A DNA stretch of 64,000 bases from Acidobacteriota bacterium (GCA_040754075.1 JBFMDH010000005.1:186001-250000); one strand, 5' to 3'. Positions 15,860 through 25,885 are shown, counted from the stretch's first letter. Notes: generated by a model not told the origin, from the letters alone. A program made the numbers and translations.

Positions 15860-18800
15860 TTATTGCCCGATAGGTTTCACCGGCGCGGGATAAATGCCGG
15901 CGTCCGCCATCTCTTTCAACAGCGCCGGCAAAGCGGCAATCACCGCATTGGTGTCCTGAACGGCTTTGTCGAGCAGCGGGCGAATTTCCGCGATCTGTCG
16001 CATCTGGGTTTCCGTCGGGCGCGATGTCGAACCCATAATACCGCCTTTGAGACCGCCGAAACGGAAGCGCAGATTTTCATTGATGCGCTCAAAATTGCCG
16101 GTTTCAAAGGGATTTTGCGCACCGATGCCGAATCGTCTGCCCACCGGTTCAAACTGTTTGGCAAACGCTTCGACTTTGGTCTTCAAAGCAGCGGGCGCGT
16201 TCGCATTATCTTTCAATGCCTGTTGCAGGGCGCGAATTTTTTCATTCAATTCACCGGCGCGTTCGGCGGCTTCGTTCAACGTCCGTTGCATTTTATGAAC
16301 TTCCATCGCCGCATCAAAAGCGGCTTTGCGATCTTCGGCAGAGATTGCAATATCGGGGTCGCCTTGCACCGTAAACGAACCCGTCGCCACCTCTTTGCCG
16401 TCTACTTTCAATGTAACTTGATAAGCGCCGGGCAAAACGAAGGGACCTCCGAGTCCGCCGCCACCAAACCCGCCACCACCACCACCGCCTGCGCCGGGTT
16501 GCGGACGCGGGCGCGGCAGAGGCTCAACGCGCAAATCCCAAATCACGCGATTGATGCCAACTTTGTTTTTATCTTTCACGACATCGCCCGCGAGTTCGCG
16601 CACCACATTACCTGAGCCATCTTTTACCGCGAGTGCTAAATTTTTAGCACCGGCTTTGAGGTAGTAAGTAAACACTGCGCCTATCTCGGAATTGGTTCCC
16701 AGAAAATTCATGTCGCCTTCAAATTCACGCATGCGGTCGCCCGCCGGGTTCATCTGTATTGCCGGTTCGATGTCGAACAGGTAGGCATCTTTTTCGCGGG
16801 CTTGGGCAAATTGTTGAAGCGGCGTCATATCATCCAGAATCCAGATGCTGCGCCCGTGGGTTGCCAAAATCATGGCATTATCACGCGGATGCAGGGTGAT
16901 TTCGTAAACCGGAACGGTCGGCAAATTGGCTTTGAGGCGCAGCCACTGTTTGCCTCTATCAAAAGTTACAAACACCCCGGTTTCGGTTCCAAGATATAAG
17001 ACATCGGGATTTTTCAAATCTTCGGTGATGGTGCGCGCCACCTGACCTTTCGGTAAATCCCCGACGATGGATTTCCAACTCTGTCCATAATCGGTGCTCG
17101 CATAAACGTAAGCATTGAAATCATTCAAACGATGACCATCGAACGTCGTGTAAACCGTCGCTTCATCAAAACGCGACGGCGCAAGTTTGGAAACATAAGC
17201 ATTCTTGCCTAAATCGGGAACCTTCGCGGTGACAATCGCCCAATTTGCCCCGTCATCACGCGATACACTGACCTGTCCGTCATCCGAGCCTGCGTAATAC
17301 ACCCCGGCTTTTTTCGGCGATTCGGCAAAGGTCACAAGATTGCCATAGGAACTCGCGCCATCGTTTCTCGCAAGCGTCGTGTCTTTGCCTTTGACGCCCA
17401 TCAGTTCAAGCCCGTCGCGGTCTGTGGCGGTGGTTAAATCCGGGCTGATGGCTTTCCACGAATGCCCTCGGTCTGTGGATTTAAAGACGCGATTGGCGGC
17501 AACAAAAATGGTCGCGGGATTATGCGGCGAAAGCGTCATGGGCGTGTCCCAATTCCAGCGATAAGGTTTTTCGCCTGCGGGCGGTTCCGGTCGAATGGGT
17601 TTACGTTCATTGGTGGCGCGGTCAATGCGGCTCATGCGCCCGTCCTGCGATTCGGCATAAATGATGCGCGGGTCGGTCGGGTCAATGAGTCCGACGAAAC
17701 CATCGCCGCCTTGCACCACAAACCATTCATCGTTGCCGATGCCGCTTGCCGACCGCACATTGCTTGGTCCGCACCAGGTGTTGTTGTCCTGCAAACCGCC
17801 GCACACCGTAAACGGCACTTTCATATCATAAGAGACGTGATAAAACTGCCCGATGGGCATATTCTTCAACCACACATAAGTTTTGCTCTTGTCGTAAGAG
17901 ATGCCGACGCCACCATCACCGCCAATCATGGTGTGATTGGAATTCGCCGGGTTAATCCACATGGCATGAAAGTCCACGTGAATTTTTGCCGCGCCATCAT
18001 TGCGAAAGGTTTTGCCGCCATCATCGGAAACGTGCAGTTGCACGCCGAGCACATAAATGCGCTGGTCGTTATTCGGGTCGATGCGAATCTGGCTGAAATA
18101 CATCGGACGCGGATTGGTATTCGACATCTTCGTCCAGCTTGCGCCGGCATCGTCCGAGCGATAGACGCCGCTTTCGCGTTGATGTTCGATGCGGGCATAA
18201 AGAATGTTGGGGTTTTTGCGATAGACATCCAAGCCGATGCGCCCCTTTACGCCTTCGGGAATGCCTTGCGTGAGTTTCGTCCAGGTGCGTCCCGCATCGG
18301 CGGTTTTATAAATCGCGCTGCCATTGCCTCCGCCATTGAAGCCCCAGGTGGCGCGACGGCGTTGATAGGTCGCCGCATAAATCACTTTGTTATTCGACGG
18401 GTCGATCACCAGTTCGGTCGCGCCGGTATCGGCATCGGTCTTTAAAACATTTGCCCAGGTGAGTCCGCCGTCTGTGGTTTTGTAAACGCCGCGTTCACCG
18501 CCTGCGCCCCAGAGGCTGCCGAGCGCCGCGACATACACCACATCGTTATCGACAGGGTCAACGATGATGCGGGCGATGTGTTTGGAATCGCGGAGTCCCA
18601 TGTCTTTCCAACTCTTGCCGCCATCAACCGATTTAAAAATGCCTTCGCCCCACGATGAACTTTGGCGGTTATTGTTTTCGCCGGTGCCGACCCAAACCAA
18701 ATTGGCATCGGTCGGGGCAATCGCGACATCGCCGATTGATGAGGTTGATTCGTTATCGAAAACCGTTTCAAACGTGGTGCCTTGATTTTGGGTTTTCCAG

Positions 18801-19036
18801 AGACCGCCGGTTGCGGTGGCGACATAAAAGATTGCCGGGTTGCTTTCAAGCACCGCGAAATCATCTATGCGCCCGCCCGCCGATGCGGGGCCGATTTCGC
18901 GAAAGCGCAAACCGTTAAGCGGCGAACTTGATGCTGATTTATCTTCCTGAGTGAAGCTTGCGGGCGACCAGACAAGAAGCATTGAAAAGAGTGTGAGTAA
19001 ACCAAAAGCGCGGATAAAGGTGCGGGTTTTGGGCAT
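15860..19036 (-). CDS. Exported sortilin-type BNR-repeat propeller protein
   Basis: 1058 residues with an N-terminal signal peptide (FSMLLVWSPASFTQ). At least ten BNR/Asp-box motifs of the S-x-D-x-G-x-x-W type are visible (KTQNQGTTF, KSVDGGKSW, KTTDGGLTW, KTADAGRTW, RSDDAGASW, KSTDRGHSW). This is the VPS10/sortilin N-terminal propeller architecture, probably two propellers, followed by ATHGRSIWILDD and a Gly-rich linker (GGGGGGGFGGGG). The C-terminal 150 residues form a helical region. Such proteins are abundant in Acidobacteriota and are often annotated as glycosyl hydrolases, but no catalytic residues can be assigned and the ligand is unknown. Confidence 0.85.
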   Translation of the reverse strand: MPKTRTFIRAFGLLTLFSMLLVWSPASFTQEDKSASSSPLNGLRFREIGPASAGGRIDDFAVLESNPAIFYVATATGGLWKTQNQGTTFETVFDNESTSSIGDVAIAPTDANLVWVGTGENNNRQSSSWGEGIFKSVDGGKSWKDMGLRDSKHIARIIVDPVDNDVVYVAALGSLWGAGGERGVYKTTDGGLTWANVLKTDADTGATELVIDPSNNKVIYAATYQRRRATWGFNGGGNGSAIYKTADAGRTWTKLTQGIPEGVKGRIGLDVYRKNPNILYARIEHQRESGVYRSDDAGASWTKMSNTNPRPMYFSQIRIDPNNDQRIYVLGVQLHVSDDGGKTFRNDGAAKIHVDFHAMWINPANSNHTMIGGDGGVGISYDKSKTYVWLKNMPIGQFYHVSYDMKVPFTVCGGLQDNNTWCGPSNVRSASGIGNDEWFVVQGGDGFVGLIDPTDPRIIYAESQDGRMSRIDRATNERKPIRPEPPAGEKPYRWNWDTPMTLSPHNPATIFVAANRVFKSTDRGHSWKAISPDLTTATDRDGLELMGVKGKDTTLARNDGASSYGNLVTFAESPKKAGVYYAGSDDGQVSVSRDDGANWAIVTAKVPDLGKNAYVSKLAPSRFDEATVYTTFDGHRLNDFNAYVYASTDYGQSWKSIVGDLPKGQVARTITEDLKNPDVLYLGTETGVFVTFDRGKQWLRLKANLPTVPVYEITLHPRDNAMILATHGRSIWILDDMTPLQQFAQAREKDAYLFDIEPAIQMNPAGDRMREFEGDMNFLGTNSEIGAVFTYYLKAGAKNLALAVKDGSGNVVRELAGDVVKDKNKVGINRVIWDLRVEPLPRPRPQPGAGGGGGGGFGGGGLGGPFVLPGAYQVTLKVDGKEVATGSFTVQGDPDIAISAEDRKAAFDAAMEVHKMQRTLNEAAERAGELNEKIRALQQALKDNANAPAALKTKVEAFAKQFEPVGRRFGIGAQNPFETGNFERINENLRFRFGGLKGGIMGSTSRPTETQMRQIAEIRPLLDKAVQDTNAVIAALPALLKEMADAGIYPAPVKPIGQ

Positions 19037-19173
19037 CGCAATTCCTCCTGATAAAAGCTAGGTTGGTTAATGAATCCACTGAAAGTTAAGAGGTGAGCAG
19101 CAAACTTATCAATGCCGATGGGTTCTGGCAAGCGCGTTAATGATGCTGATGTTTAAGGGTGTTGCCGCACTCA

Positions 19174-19974
19174 TTATTTGCCTTTGAAATCCGGTTTGCG
19201 TTTCTCTAAAAAAGCGTTGATGCCTTCGCGATGGTCTTCGCTATCGAGACACCGATGCACGGCGTCGGTGGCGCGGGAAATATCTCTGCCCTCGTCAGCA
19301 AGCATCGCTTCCTGAATTTCAATCTTGTGAGCGCGGTGCGAAAGCGGCGCAAGCTCCGCCATCTTCAACGCATATTCGCGAGTAAAGGCTTCAAGCCCGA
19401 CGCCTGCAACCACGCGATTCACAAGCCCCATCTTTAAAGCCTCTTCGCCATCAAAGGTGCCGCCCGAAAACAGTATATCGGCGGCGTTCGCCGCGCCGAC
19501 AAGTTTCACCAGACGCCGCACTCCCATCTCAAACGGATAGGCGAGTCCCAATCTGGCAGCCGGAATACCGAACTTCGCGTGGTCTGCGGCAAAGCGTAAA
19601 TCACAGGTCATCGCCAGTAACACTCCGCCACCAAAACAGACGCCGTTAATCATGGCAATCACCGGTTGTGGCGCATCCATCAACGCCTGCAAAGCGGCAT
19701 TTGCCAGCCTGTCGTATTCAAGTGTGAGTTCGGCATTTGAACGCATATCAGGAAATTCGGAAACGTCCGCGCCTGACACAAAGGCTTTGTCGCCCGCGCC
19801 GCGAATGATGATGGCATGAATCGTGTCGTCGTTTGCCAATCGGTTAGTCTCTTCGGCAAGCCGGCTCCAGACCTCGCGGTTCACGGCGTTACGCGAAAAC
19901 GGACGATTAATGATGAGCCACGCAAGCGGCGGCTCTTTGACGACGAGTAATGATTGTTCGATGGCTTCGTTCAT
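19174..19974 (-). CDS. Enoyl-CoA hydratase/isomerase family protein
   Basis: 266 residues, the usual crotonase length. AFVSGADVSEF and NGVCFGGGVLLA form the two oxyanion-hole and CoA-binding segments. LGLAYPFEMG carries a glutamate at the place of the second catalytic Glu. The position of the first catalytic Glu in classic hydratases (NG.A.GGG.E) is less clear, so isomerase or another crotonase activity is possible. It probably acts in fatty-acid or amino-acid acyl-CoA breakdown. No partner genes are adjacent. Confidence 0.88.
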   Translation of the reverse strand: MNEAIEQSLLVVKEPPLAWLIINRPFSRNAVNREVWSRLAEETNRLANDDTIHAIIIRGAGDKAFVSGADVSEFPDMRSNAELTLEYDRLANAALQALMDAPQPVIAMINGVCFGGGVLLAMTCDLRFAADHAKFGIPAARLGLAYPFEMGVRRLVKLVGAANAADILFSGGTFDGEEALKMGLVNRVVAGVGLEAFTREYALKMAELAPLSHRAHKIEIQEAMLADEGRDISRATDAVHRCLDSEDHREGINAFLEKRKPDFKGK

Positions 19975-19980
19975 AGACGT

Positions 19981-20067
19981 TAAAAAGGTAAAAGTAAAAA
20001 GTAAAAAGGTAAAAGTAAAAAAGTGTTTGGCTGAATTTTTGCCTTTTTACTTTTGCCTTTTTACTTG
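19981..20067. repeat. A/T-rich short repeats with inverted arms
   Basis: Repeats of AAAAAGGTAAAAGT on the left (19981-20022) are mirrored by TTTTTACTTTTGCCTTTTTA (20043-20064) on the right. The segment lies between the divergent crotonase and YacG genes and can fold as an AT-rich hairpin. Confidence 0.6.
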
Positions 20068-20235
20068 CTTTGCGTCCGGCATTCTCTATGGCGAGTCGGA
20101 GATTTTCAAGGCGAATCATCGCGAGCTTAAATTTTTCGAGTTATGCCACTATACTTTTATTTTGAACTCAAAGTCAGTTGGTTATTCTGTCTTCTGACTC
20201 CTGATTTCTGAATTCTCGTACAAGGAGTTTTAGCG

Positions 20236-20406
20236 ATGAAGTGCCCGACTTGCGGAAAACCAACAACCTGGAAAGATAATCCTGACCGCCCGTTTTGTTC
20301 CGAACGTTGCAAGCTGCTCGATTTAGGCAAATGGGCAAGCGAAGATTATCGCGTCGAAATTCCGCTCACCGACAGCGAAGAGAGCATCACCACTGAAAAA
20401 GAGTAA
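20236..20406 (+). CDS. yacG: YacG-like DNA gyrase inhibitor (zinc-binding)
   Basis: 56 residues, with AAGGAG eight bases before the ATG. It starts [12 protein letters not shown] and then has [19 protein letters not shown], giving the four zinc cysteines (CxxC...CxxxC) and the conserved LGxWxxExY segment of YacG. YacG binds GyrB and inhibits gyrase in Escherichia coli. The C-terminal acidic tail is typical. It is followed 24 bp later by the thioredoxin-like gene on the same strand. Confidence 0.93.
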   Translation: MKCPTCGKPTTWKDNPDRPFCSERCKLLDLGKWASEDYRVEIPLTDSEESITTEKE

Positions 20407-20430
20407 AGCGAAAAGCCTGGAGAGATAAAG

Positions 20431-21063
20431 ATGGCAAGTGAACAAGAGAATTTCTGGTCTACAGGTCGCATCATCGCCACGATTGTCGTTGTCGCGTTGA
20501 TTGCGACCCTCGGCTATACGTTGTTTTCCCATGCCGACGAAGGCAAAGCCGTGTCCACTGTTGCTTTGCCCACAGCCGAGCCGCCCGCCAATAACTCAAC
20601 ATCGAATGCAGCCAATGCAAAAGCCGCTGCGCCACCCGATTTCGATGTAAAAAATCTCGACGGCGGTTCGTTCAAACTCTCCAGTTATAAAGGCAAAGTT
20701 TTGGTGTTGGATTTCTGGGCGGTGTGGTGTCCGCCGTGTCGCGAAGAAGTTCCGCAACTGGTGCGCATCGCCAGAGAGCAAAAGGAACGCGGCGTCGAAG
20801 TCGTCGGTCTGCACATTGATGACAAAGGTCGCACTTCGCAACAGGGCATTCGCAATTTCGTGAGTCAATTCAATATCAACTACACCGTCGGCATCGCCTC
20901 AGACGATATGTTCATCGCCTATCTCGGCGAAGAAAACGACACCATTCCGCAGACGTTAGTCTTTGACCGCAACGGCAAAGTCATCGCCCATTTGATTGGT
21001 TACGACGATTCGCACGCCGCCAAACTCGATGCAGCAATCAACAAAGCCATCGCCGGTTCGTAA
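20431..21063 (+). CDS. TlpA/ResA-like membrane-anchored thioredoxin
   Basis: 210 residues. A single N-terminal membrane helix (IIATIVVVALIATLGYTLF) and an Ala/Pro-rich linker precede a redoxin domain. The active site is WAVWCPPCREEVP (CPPC). FDVKNLDGGSFKLSSYKGK is the usual AhpC/TSA-like start, and a cis-Pro loop is seen in TIPQTLVFD. It probably reduces disulfides outside the membrane, for instance in cytochrome c maturation, but no ccm genes are nearby. GGAGAG precedes the ATG. Confidence 0.93.
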   Translation: MASEQENFWSTGRIIATIVVVALIATLGYTLFSHADEGKAVSTVALPTAEPPANNSTSNAANAKAAAPPDFDVKNLDGGSFKLSSYKGKVLVLDFWAVWCPPCREEVPQLVRIAREQKERGVEVVGLHIDDKGRTSQQGIRNFVSQFNINYTVGIASDDMFIAYLGEENDTIPQTLVFDRNGKVIAHLIGYDDSHAAKLDAAINKAIAGS

Positions 21064-21105
21064 AGTCATATTGTTCTGGCAAGTCTGGAGAGTCGGTTTG
21101 ACTGA

Positions 21106-22572
21106 CTATTTCCCAACATCCTTCGGGTACTTTTGCAGCAAGCCGTCTTCTTTCATCAGCTTTTCAATCGCATCCATTTCCATCGGCAACCAATCGCTGA
21201 CAATCTCGGCTTTCTGGTTGCCGATGATGATTAAATCTTCCAGGCGAATGTAGATTTGTTCTTCCGGCACAGTAAGCGCCGGTTCAATCGTAAACACCAT
21301 TCCGGCGCGAAGCGGTCCCGCATCAAAGCCTACATCGTGCGTGGACATCCCCACCCAATGACCGAGTGTGGTGCGCGGATTTTTCGCAGACTGTTCGTAA
21401 CTCGCCACAAACTGTTTCGCCGCTTTTTCATAAGCCGGTTTGGAAAATTTCGCGGCGGCTAAAATCTTCTGCATCTCGGCGGCGGCTTCCTGTTTGATGA
21501 CCTGCGCGGTGACGCCCGGACGAATGGCTTTTAAAATCGCCTGATAACAACCGAGATAAAAGCCGTACAACTCGCGTTGCCAATCGTTGAACTTGCCATT
21601 GACGGGCATCATGCGCGTGATGTCGCTCATGTAGTAACCGACATCAGGCGCGAAATCCATGAGCAAAAATTCGCCATCCGCCATCTGCTTTTTGCCCGCG
21701 TTATAATGCGGATACCAGGCATTGCGACCGCTGGCAATCAGCGAATAATAAGCCTCGCCCTGCGCGCCGTTGCGGTAGTAGATGAATTTCGCCAACCCGT
21801 CGAGTTCGTGTTCCATCAGTCCCGGCACGGTCGAACGCATCGCCTCTTGAATCGCCAAGCACGAAAGCCGCGTGGCTCTGCGAATCAATGCGAGTTCACA
21901 ATCACTTTTAATCAGGCGGAGTTTATCGAGCGCCGGCGTGAGGTCTTGCACGGCAAATTGCGGAAAGCGCGTCTTCAGGAGATTAATAAAAGTGCCTTCA
22001 CGCGACACCCGCGCGTCCCAGATATCCGATGCAATATCGGCGTTGTAACGCAGCGCCAAATCGCGGCTCACGGCAAAGCCTTCGGCGGGAGCAAACGCCG
22101 TGTAAAGGGTTCGCATACTGGCGCCGCGCGCCATTCGCGCCAGATGTTCGGCAAGCAGATCGCTTCCCGCGACCGCATCGATGCCGCTCAATTTTTTAAT
22201 CAACTCCGCGTCTTCGGCAGAGAGCATTTTGCCTTCGCCGCGCTCTCTGCCTTCGTTGCGATGCGGCAAATAAAGCGTGGCGCGGCGCATCGCGCCATCC
22301 AAAAGCAGATAAGCGTGTGGCGCTTCGATACCGCAGAGATAATAAAACTCATTCGATTGGCGAAAGCGCGTGTACCCGGTGGGGCTTTCCGCGCCTTGAA
22401 TGATGGCAATAGCGTTTTGCCCGATGGCATCGTAAATCGCATTGCGCCGCGCGGCGAATTCTTCGGGCGGAAAATCTTTGGTAAACAGCGGAAAACCTTC
22501 CTGCGCGAATGCGCCGCTTGCGGCAAAAAGCAAGATTGCCAACATTAAAAAAACTTTCGTCATTTCAATCAT
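21106..22572 (-). CDS. Exported M24B family Xaa-Pro aminopeptidase
   Basis: 488 residues beginning with a signal peptide (LLFAASGAFAQ). An N-terminal aminopeptidase-P domain (FAARRNAIYDAIGQNAIAII) is followed by the pita-bread catalytic domain. The metal ligands are visible: the two Asp in MDFAPDVGYYMSDITRMMP, His in GHWVGMSTHDVG, and two Glu in FTIEPALTVP and IRLEDLIII. It should remove N-terminal residues ahead of proline in peptides, here outside the cytoplasm. It converges with the thioredoxin gene. Confidence 0.94.
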   Translation of the reverse strand: MIEMTKVFLMLAILLFAASGAFAQEGFPLFTKDFPPEEFAARRNAIYDAIGQNAIAIIQGAESPTGYTRFRQSNEFYYLCGIEAPHAYLLLDGAMRRATLYLPHRNEGRERGEGKMLSAEDAELIKKLSGIDAVAGSDLLAEHLARMARGASMRTLYTAFAPAEGFAVSRDLALRYNADIASDIWDARVSREGTFINLLKTRFPQFAVQDLTPALDKLRLIKSDCELALIRRATRLSCLAIQEAMRSTVPGLMEHELDGLAKFIYYRNGAQGEAYYSLIASGRNAWYPHYNAGKKQMADGEFLLMDFAPDVGYYMSDITRMMPVNGKFNDWQRELYGFYLGCYQAILKAIRPGVTAQVIKQEAAAEMQKILAAAKFSKPAYEKAAKQFVASYEQSAKNPRTTLGHWVGMSTHDVGFDAGPLRAGMVFTIEPALTVPEEQIYIRLEDLIIIGNQKAEIVSDWLPMEMDAIEKLMKEDGLLQKYPKDVGK

Positions 22573-22621
22573 CTCCTGAATGGATTTGCGGTAAACGTGT
22601 ACCCCTCGGCTGGTTCAGCAT

Positions 22622-22767
22622 TAAAACCGAAACACAGAATACGGAACAGACGGAATAAACGGAACAAACGGAGTAGAGTCAACAAGCAAACTATTATTAT
22701 TTAGGATTGATTTGCTTTTTATCGCTCTTAAACTTTCCGTCGGTTCGGTTATTTCCGTTTGTTTCGT
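22622..22767. repeat. GGAA-rich intergenic repeat, copy 1
   Basis: The left part repeats ACGGAACAGACGGAATAAAC-type steps; the right part (22735-22767) is the reverse complement of 51948-51980 with one mismatch. The two arms make the whole segment a loose palindrome. It lies between the divergent M24 and pyruvate kinase genes, and a short minus-strand frame across it has no coding character. Confidence 0.7.
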
Positions 22768-22859
22768 CATCTTTTCCACTGTCGCGTGATTTATAACACT
22801 GCCTGAACCGAGGCGCAAAACATTGACCGCATCTTGCGCGTGCTCTAAATTGCTCTCTT

Positions 22860-24296
22860 ATGCGTAGAGCAAAAATAGTCGCAACCATCGGCCCGGCTTC
22901 GGAATCCATCGAAAACTTGCGCGCCTTGATTGACGCAGGAATGAATGTCACGCGCATCAATATGTCACACGGCACACGCGAACATCACGGCGAAGTCATC
23001 CGCCGTATTCGTCAGGTATCAGACGAATTGAAAAAACCTGTCGCCATCATGATTGATCTGTCAGGTCCGAAAATCCGCACAGGCAATTTGCGCGAAGGCG
23101 CAGCGTTACTCAAAGAAGGCGCAGAGGTGCGCATCACCACCGAAGAAATCGAGGGCGACGCCACGCGCTTTTCGGCAAATTATGCTTTGCTTGCCAAAGA
23201 AGTAAAAACCGGCGACCGGATTTTACTGAGCGATGGTGAAATCGAACTGGAAGTTTTAAGCACAACTGAACGCGAAGTCACTGCCCGCGTCATTCACGGC
23301 GGCAGCTTGGGCAATCACAAAGGCATCAACCTGCCGGGCGCGCAGATTTCCATTCCTTCGATTACCGAAAAAGATGTAGCCGATTTGCAGTTCGGCATCG
23401 AAGCGGGAGCCGACTTAGTGGCGCAATCGTTCGTGCGCGCGGCTAAGGATTGTCAGCGCGCTAAAGAATTGATTAAGAAATTCGGCAGTCATGCGCGACT
23501 CATCGCCAAAATCGAAAAGCCCGAAGCGATTGATGATTTGCCCAATATTTTGAGCGTTGCCGATGGCGTGATGGTGGCGCGCGGCGACCTCGCGGTTGAA
23601 ACTTCTACCGAACGTGTGCCGGTTTTGCAGAAACAAATTATCGCCGAAGCTTTGAAAGCCGATAAGACCATCATCACCGCAACCCAGATGTTGCAATCGA
23701 TGATTGAAAGCCCGCGACCGACGCGCGCCGAAGCCTCGGACGTAGCGAATGCGATTCTCGACGGGTCAGATGCGGTGATGCTTTCGGGCGAAAGCGCCGT
23801 CGGGCGTTTTCCTGTCGAAGCCGTGAAAATGATGGACAAAATCATTCGCACCACGGAAGAGATGAATTCACCCGCGCAGACCGCCATGCGCCAGACGATT
23901 TTCGGAAGACAATCGGGGTCGCTCGGGCGGGCGATTGCCGAGGCATCACTTTTTGCCGCTGAAGAGGTCGGTTGCAATTTAATCGTGGTGATTACGCAAA
24001 CCGGACATATGGCGCGGCGCATCGCGGCACTGCGTCCGCGTCAACGCATCATTGCGCTGACGCCGGTGGTTGAATCCTGTAAACAACTGGCGGTGTCCTG
24101 GGGCATCGAACCTTACCTTTTGGGAGGCTGCACCATTGAATCACAAGAGTTGCTGGCGCGCGCCGATTGCGCGATTTTGCAGTACAACCTCGCCAAACGC
24201 GGCGAAATCGTGGTGATGATGGCAGGTCGCTTAGAAGACGTGACGCTATCGCTTTCAATGAAAGTCCACCGCGTCGGCGATGTGGCAAATGCTTAA
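22860..24296 (+). CDS. pyk: Pyruvate kinase
   Basis: 478 residues, full length. It starts RRAKIVATIGPASES and has NMSHGTREHH, IMIDLSGPKIRTG and the catalytic-lysine region LIAKIEKPEAI. The ADP/metal-site signature MVARGDLAVE and PTRAEASDVANAILDGSDAVML follow. It converts phosphoenolpyruvate and ADP to pyruvate and ATP in glycolysis. The C-terminal regulatory domain is present. No strong ribosome site precedes the ATG. Confidence 0.97.
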   Translation: MRRAKIVATIGPASESIENLRALIDAGMNVTRINMSHGTREHHGEVIRRIRQVSDELKKPVAIMIDLSGPKIRTGNLREGAALLKEGAEVRITTEEIEGDATRFSANYALLAKEVKTGDRILLSDGEIELEVLSTTEREVTARVIHGGSLGNHKGINLPGAQISIPSITEKDVADLQFGIEAGADLVAQSFVRAAKDCQRAKELIKKFGSHARLIAKIEKPEAIDDLPNILSVADGVMVARGDLAVETSTERVPVLQKQIIAEALKADKTIITATQMLQSMIESPRPTRAEASDVANAILDGSDAVMLSGESAVGRFPVEAVKMMDKIIRTTEEMNSPAQTAMRQTIFGRQSGSLGRAIAEASLFAAEEVGCNLIVVITQTGHMARRIAALRPRQRIIALTPVVESCKQLAVSWGIEPYLLGGCTIESQELLARADCAILQYNLAKRGEIVVMMAGRLEDVTLSLSMKVHRVGDVANA

Positions 24297-24346
24297 TCGT
24301 TCGTTTCTTCATTATTTTTTCAATCAATAATTTTCAGGAGCCGGTT

Positions 24347-25885
24347 ATGCAAAAACGCTTCTTATCTATTTTGTTCGCTGTCGCTTTTATCTCTTTATGC
24401 GGCGTTACGGTTGAGGCGCGCGCCAAACTTGCTCCCATCGTTCACACGATTAAATTTCCCGCGCCCGAAACCCACTTTGCCGAAATCGAAAGCGTCGTGC
24501 CAACCGATGGCAGGCATTTGGTTGAACTGATGATGGCAATCTGGTCGCCGGGTTTTTATCGCGTCGAAAATTATGCCGAGCGCGTGCAAAATTTCACGGC
24601 GCGCACCACTGATGGCAAATCGCTTACGGTTGAACAATCGCAAAAAAATCGCTGGCGCATTCAAACCGATGGCGCGGCAAAAATCATTATTTCATATCGG
24701 CTGCTTTGCAATTCGCGTTCGGTGACGACCAACTGGGTCGGCGAAGATTTGGCTGTGTTAAATGGCGCGGCAACCTTTATGACACGAGTCGGCGAACTCC
24801 ATCGCCCGGCAGAAATTCGTTTACAGATGCCCGCGAAATGGCAAGCGATGACCGCGCTTGAATCCCCCCCCGCAAATCCGACGAATGATTTCCGTGCTGT
24901 TGATTTCGATGCGCTGGTTGATTCACCAATCGTTGCGGGCAATCTCGACATTCATGAATTCACGGTTGCCGGAAGCCAACATTTTGTCGTGAATGCGGGC
25001 GACAGGGCGAACTGGAATGGCGAACGCGGCGCTGAAGATTTACAGAAAATCGTTCGCGCCACACACCGGTTCTGGGGCTTTTTGCCGTTCAAGCGTTATG
25101 TGTTTCTGAGCATTTTCAGACAAGGCGGCGGCGGACTGGAGCATAAAGATTCAACCTTGTTTACCAGTTCGCCGAAAGACACCTTGCCGACGCTTCGCTG
25201 GCTGATGTTCGTCAGCCATGAATATTTTCACGCCTTCAACGTCAAGCGATTGCGTCCGGTTGAACTTGGACCCTTTGATTATGAAAAACCGCCGACCACC
25301 GCGAGCCTGTGGATTTCCGAAGGACTAACGAGCTATTACGGCGATTTAATGGTCGCGCGCGCCGGGCTTGCCAACACCCAGGATTTGCTGGCGCGAATGT
25401 CTGCGCAAATCGAACAACTGCAAAACAGTCCGGGGAGATTTTTGCAAACCCTTGAGCAATCATCGCTCAATGTCTGGACCAACAGTATGTCGGGCGTGAA
25501 CGCTGCAAGTAACACCGTGAGTTATTATGTCAAAGGCAATGTTGTCGGTTTTTTGCTTGATGCGAAAATTCAACGGGCGACGCGGGGCAAAAAAAGTTTG
25601 GATGATGTGATGCGACTGGCATTCCGCCGGTTCAGCAAGGCGCGTGGTTTTACCGCCGATGACTTTCGCCAAACGGCGGAAGCGGTTGCCGGGACGGATT
25701 TGCGCGAGTGGTTTAGAAAAACGCTCGCCTCAACCGAAGAGTTGGATTATGCGGAGGCGCTCGATTGGTTCGGTTTGCGATTTGTAAAAGCAAGTGGACA
25801 AACGACGCAGAATTGGAAACTGGAAATCCGCGAAGACGCGACGCCAGCGCAGCAAAGCAATTTAAAAAAGCTGTGCGGGCAATAA
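24347..25885 (+). CDS. Exported M61 family peptidase (glycyl aminopeptidase type)
   Basis: 512 residues from the ATG at 24347, chosen for its TTCAGGAG ribosome site and the signal peptide that follows (LFAVAFISLCGVTVEARA); an open frame reaches back into pyk. An N-terminal beta domain precedes the gluzincin motif SHEYFHAFN (HExxH), and SEGLTSYYGD supplies the third ligand Glu. Many M61 proteins have a PDZ domain after this point; here the protein ends soon after ALDWFGLRF and shows none. The stop codon lies at the junction with the truncated HEPN gene, so the end may have been altered. Some M61 subfamilies naturally lack PDZ. Confidence 0.9.
   Translation: MQKRFLSILFAVAFISLCGVTVEARAKLAPIVHTIKFPAPETHFAEIESVVPTDGRHLVELMMAIWSPGFYRVENYAERVQNFTARTTDGKSLTVEQSQKNRWRIQTDGAAKIIISYRLLCNSRSVTTNWVGEDLAVLNGAATFMTRVGELHRPAEIRLQMPAKWQAMTALESPPANPTNDFRAVDFDALVDSPIVAGNLDIHEFTVAGSQHFVVNAGDRANWNGERGAEDLQKIVRATHRFWGFLPFKRYVFLSIFRQGGGGLEHKDSTLFTSSPKDTLPTLRWLMFVSHEYFHAFNVKRLRPVELGPFDYEKPPTTASLWISEGLTSYYGDLMVARAGLANTQDLLARMSAQIEQLQNSPGRFLQTLEQSSLNVWTNSMSGVNAASNTVSYYVKGNVVGFLLDAKIQRATRGKKSLDDVMRLAFRRFSKARGFTADDFRQTAEAVAGTDLREWFRKTLASTEELDYAEALDWFGLRFVKASGQTTQNWKLEIREDATPAQQSNLKKLCGQ

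Noticed and set aside
17462-18445. 327-residue plus-strand frame
   Set aside because: It is antisense to the BNR propeller gene and has no domain, signal or ribosome site; it results from codon bias.
21577-22548. 323-residue plus-strand frame
   Set aside because: Antisense to the M24 peptidase, which has all metal ligands.
22621-22818. 65-residue minus-strand frame
   Set aside because: Made of the ACGGAA repeat read as protein (TPFVPFIPSVP); no coding evidence.
25747-25885. Programmed overlap of HEPN and M61 genes
   Set aside because: The overlapping part of the HEPN frame has no HEPN features; truncation is simpler.
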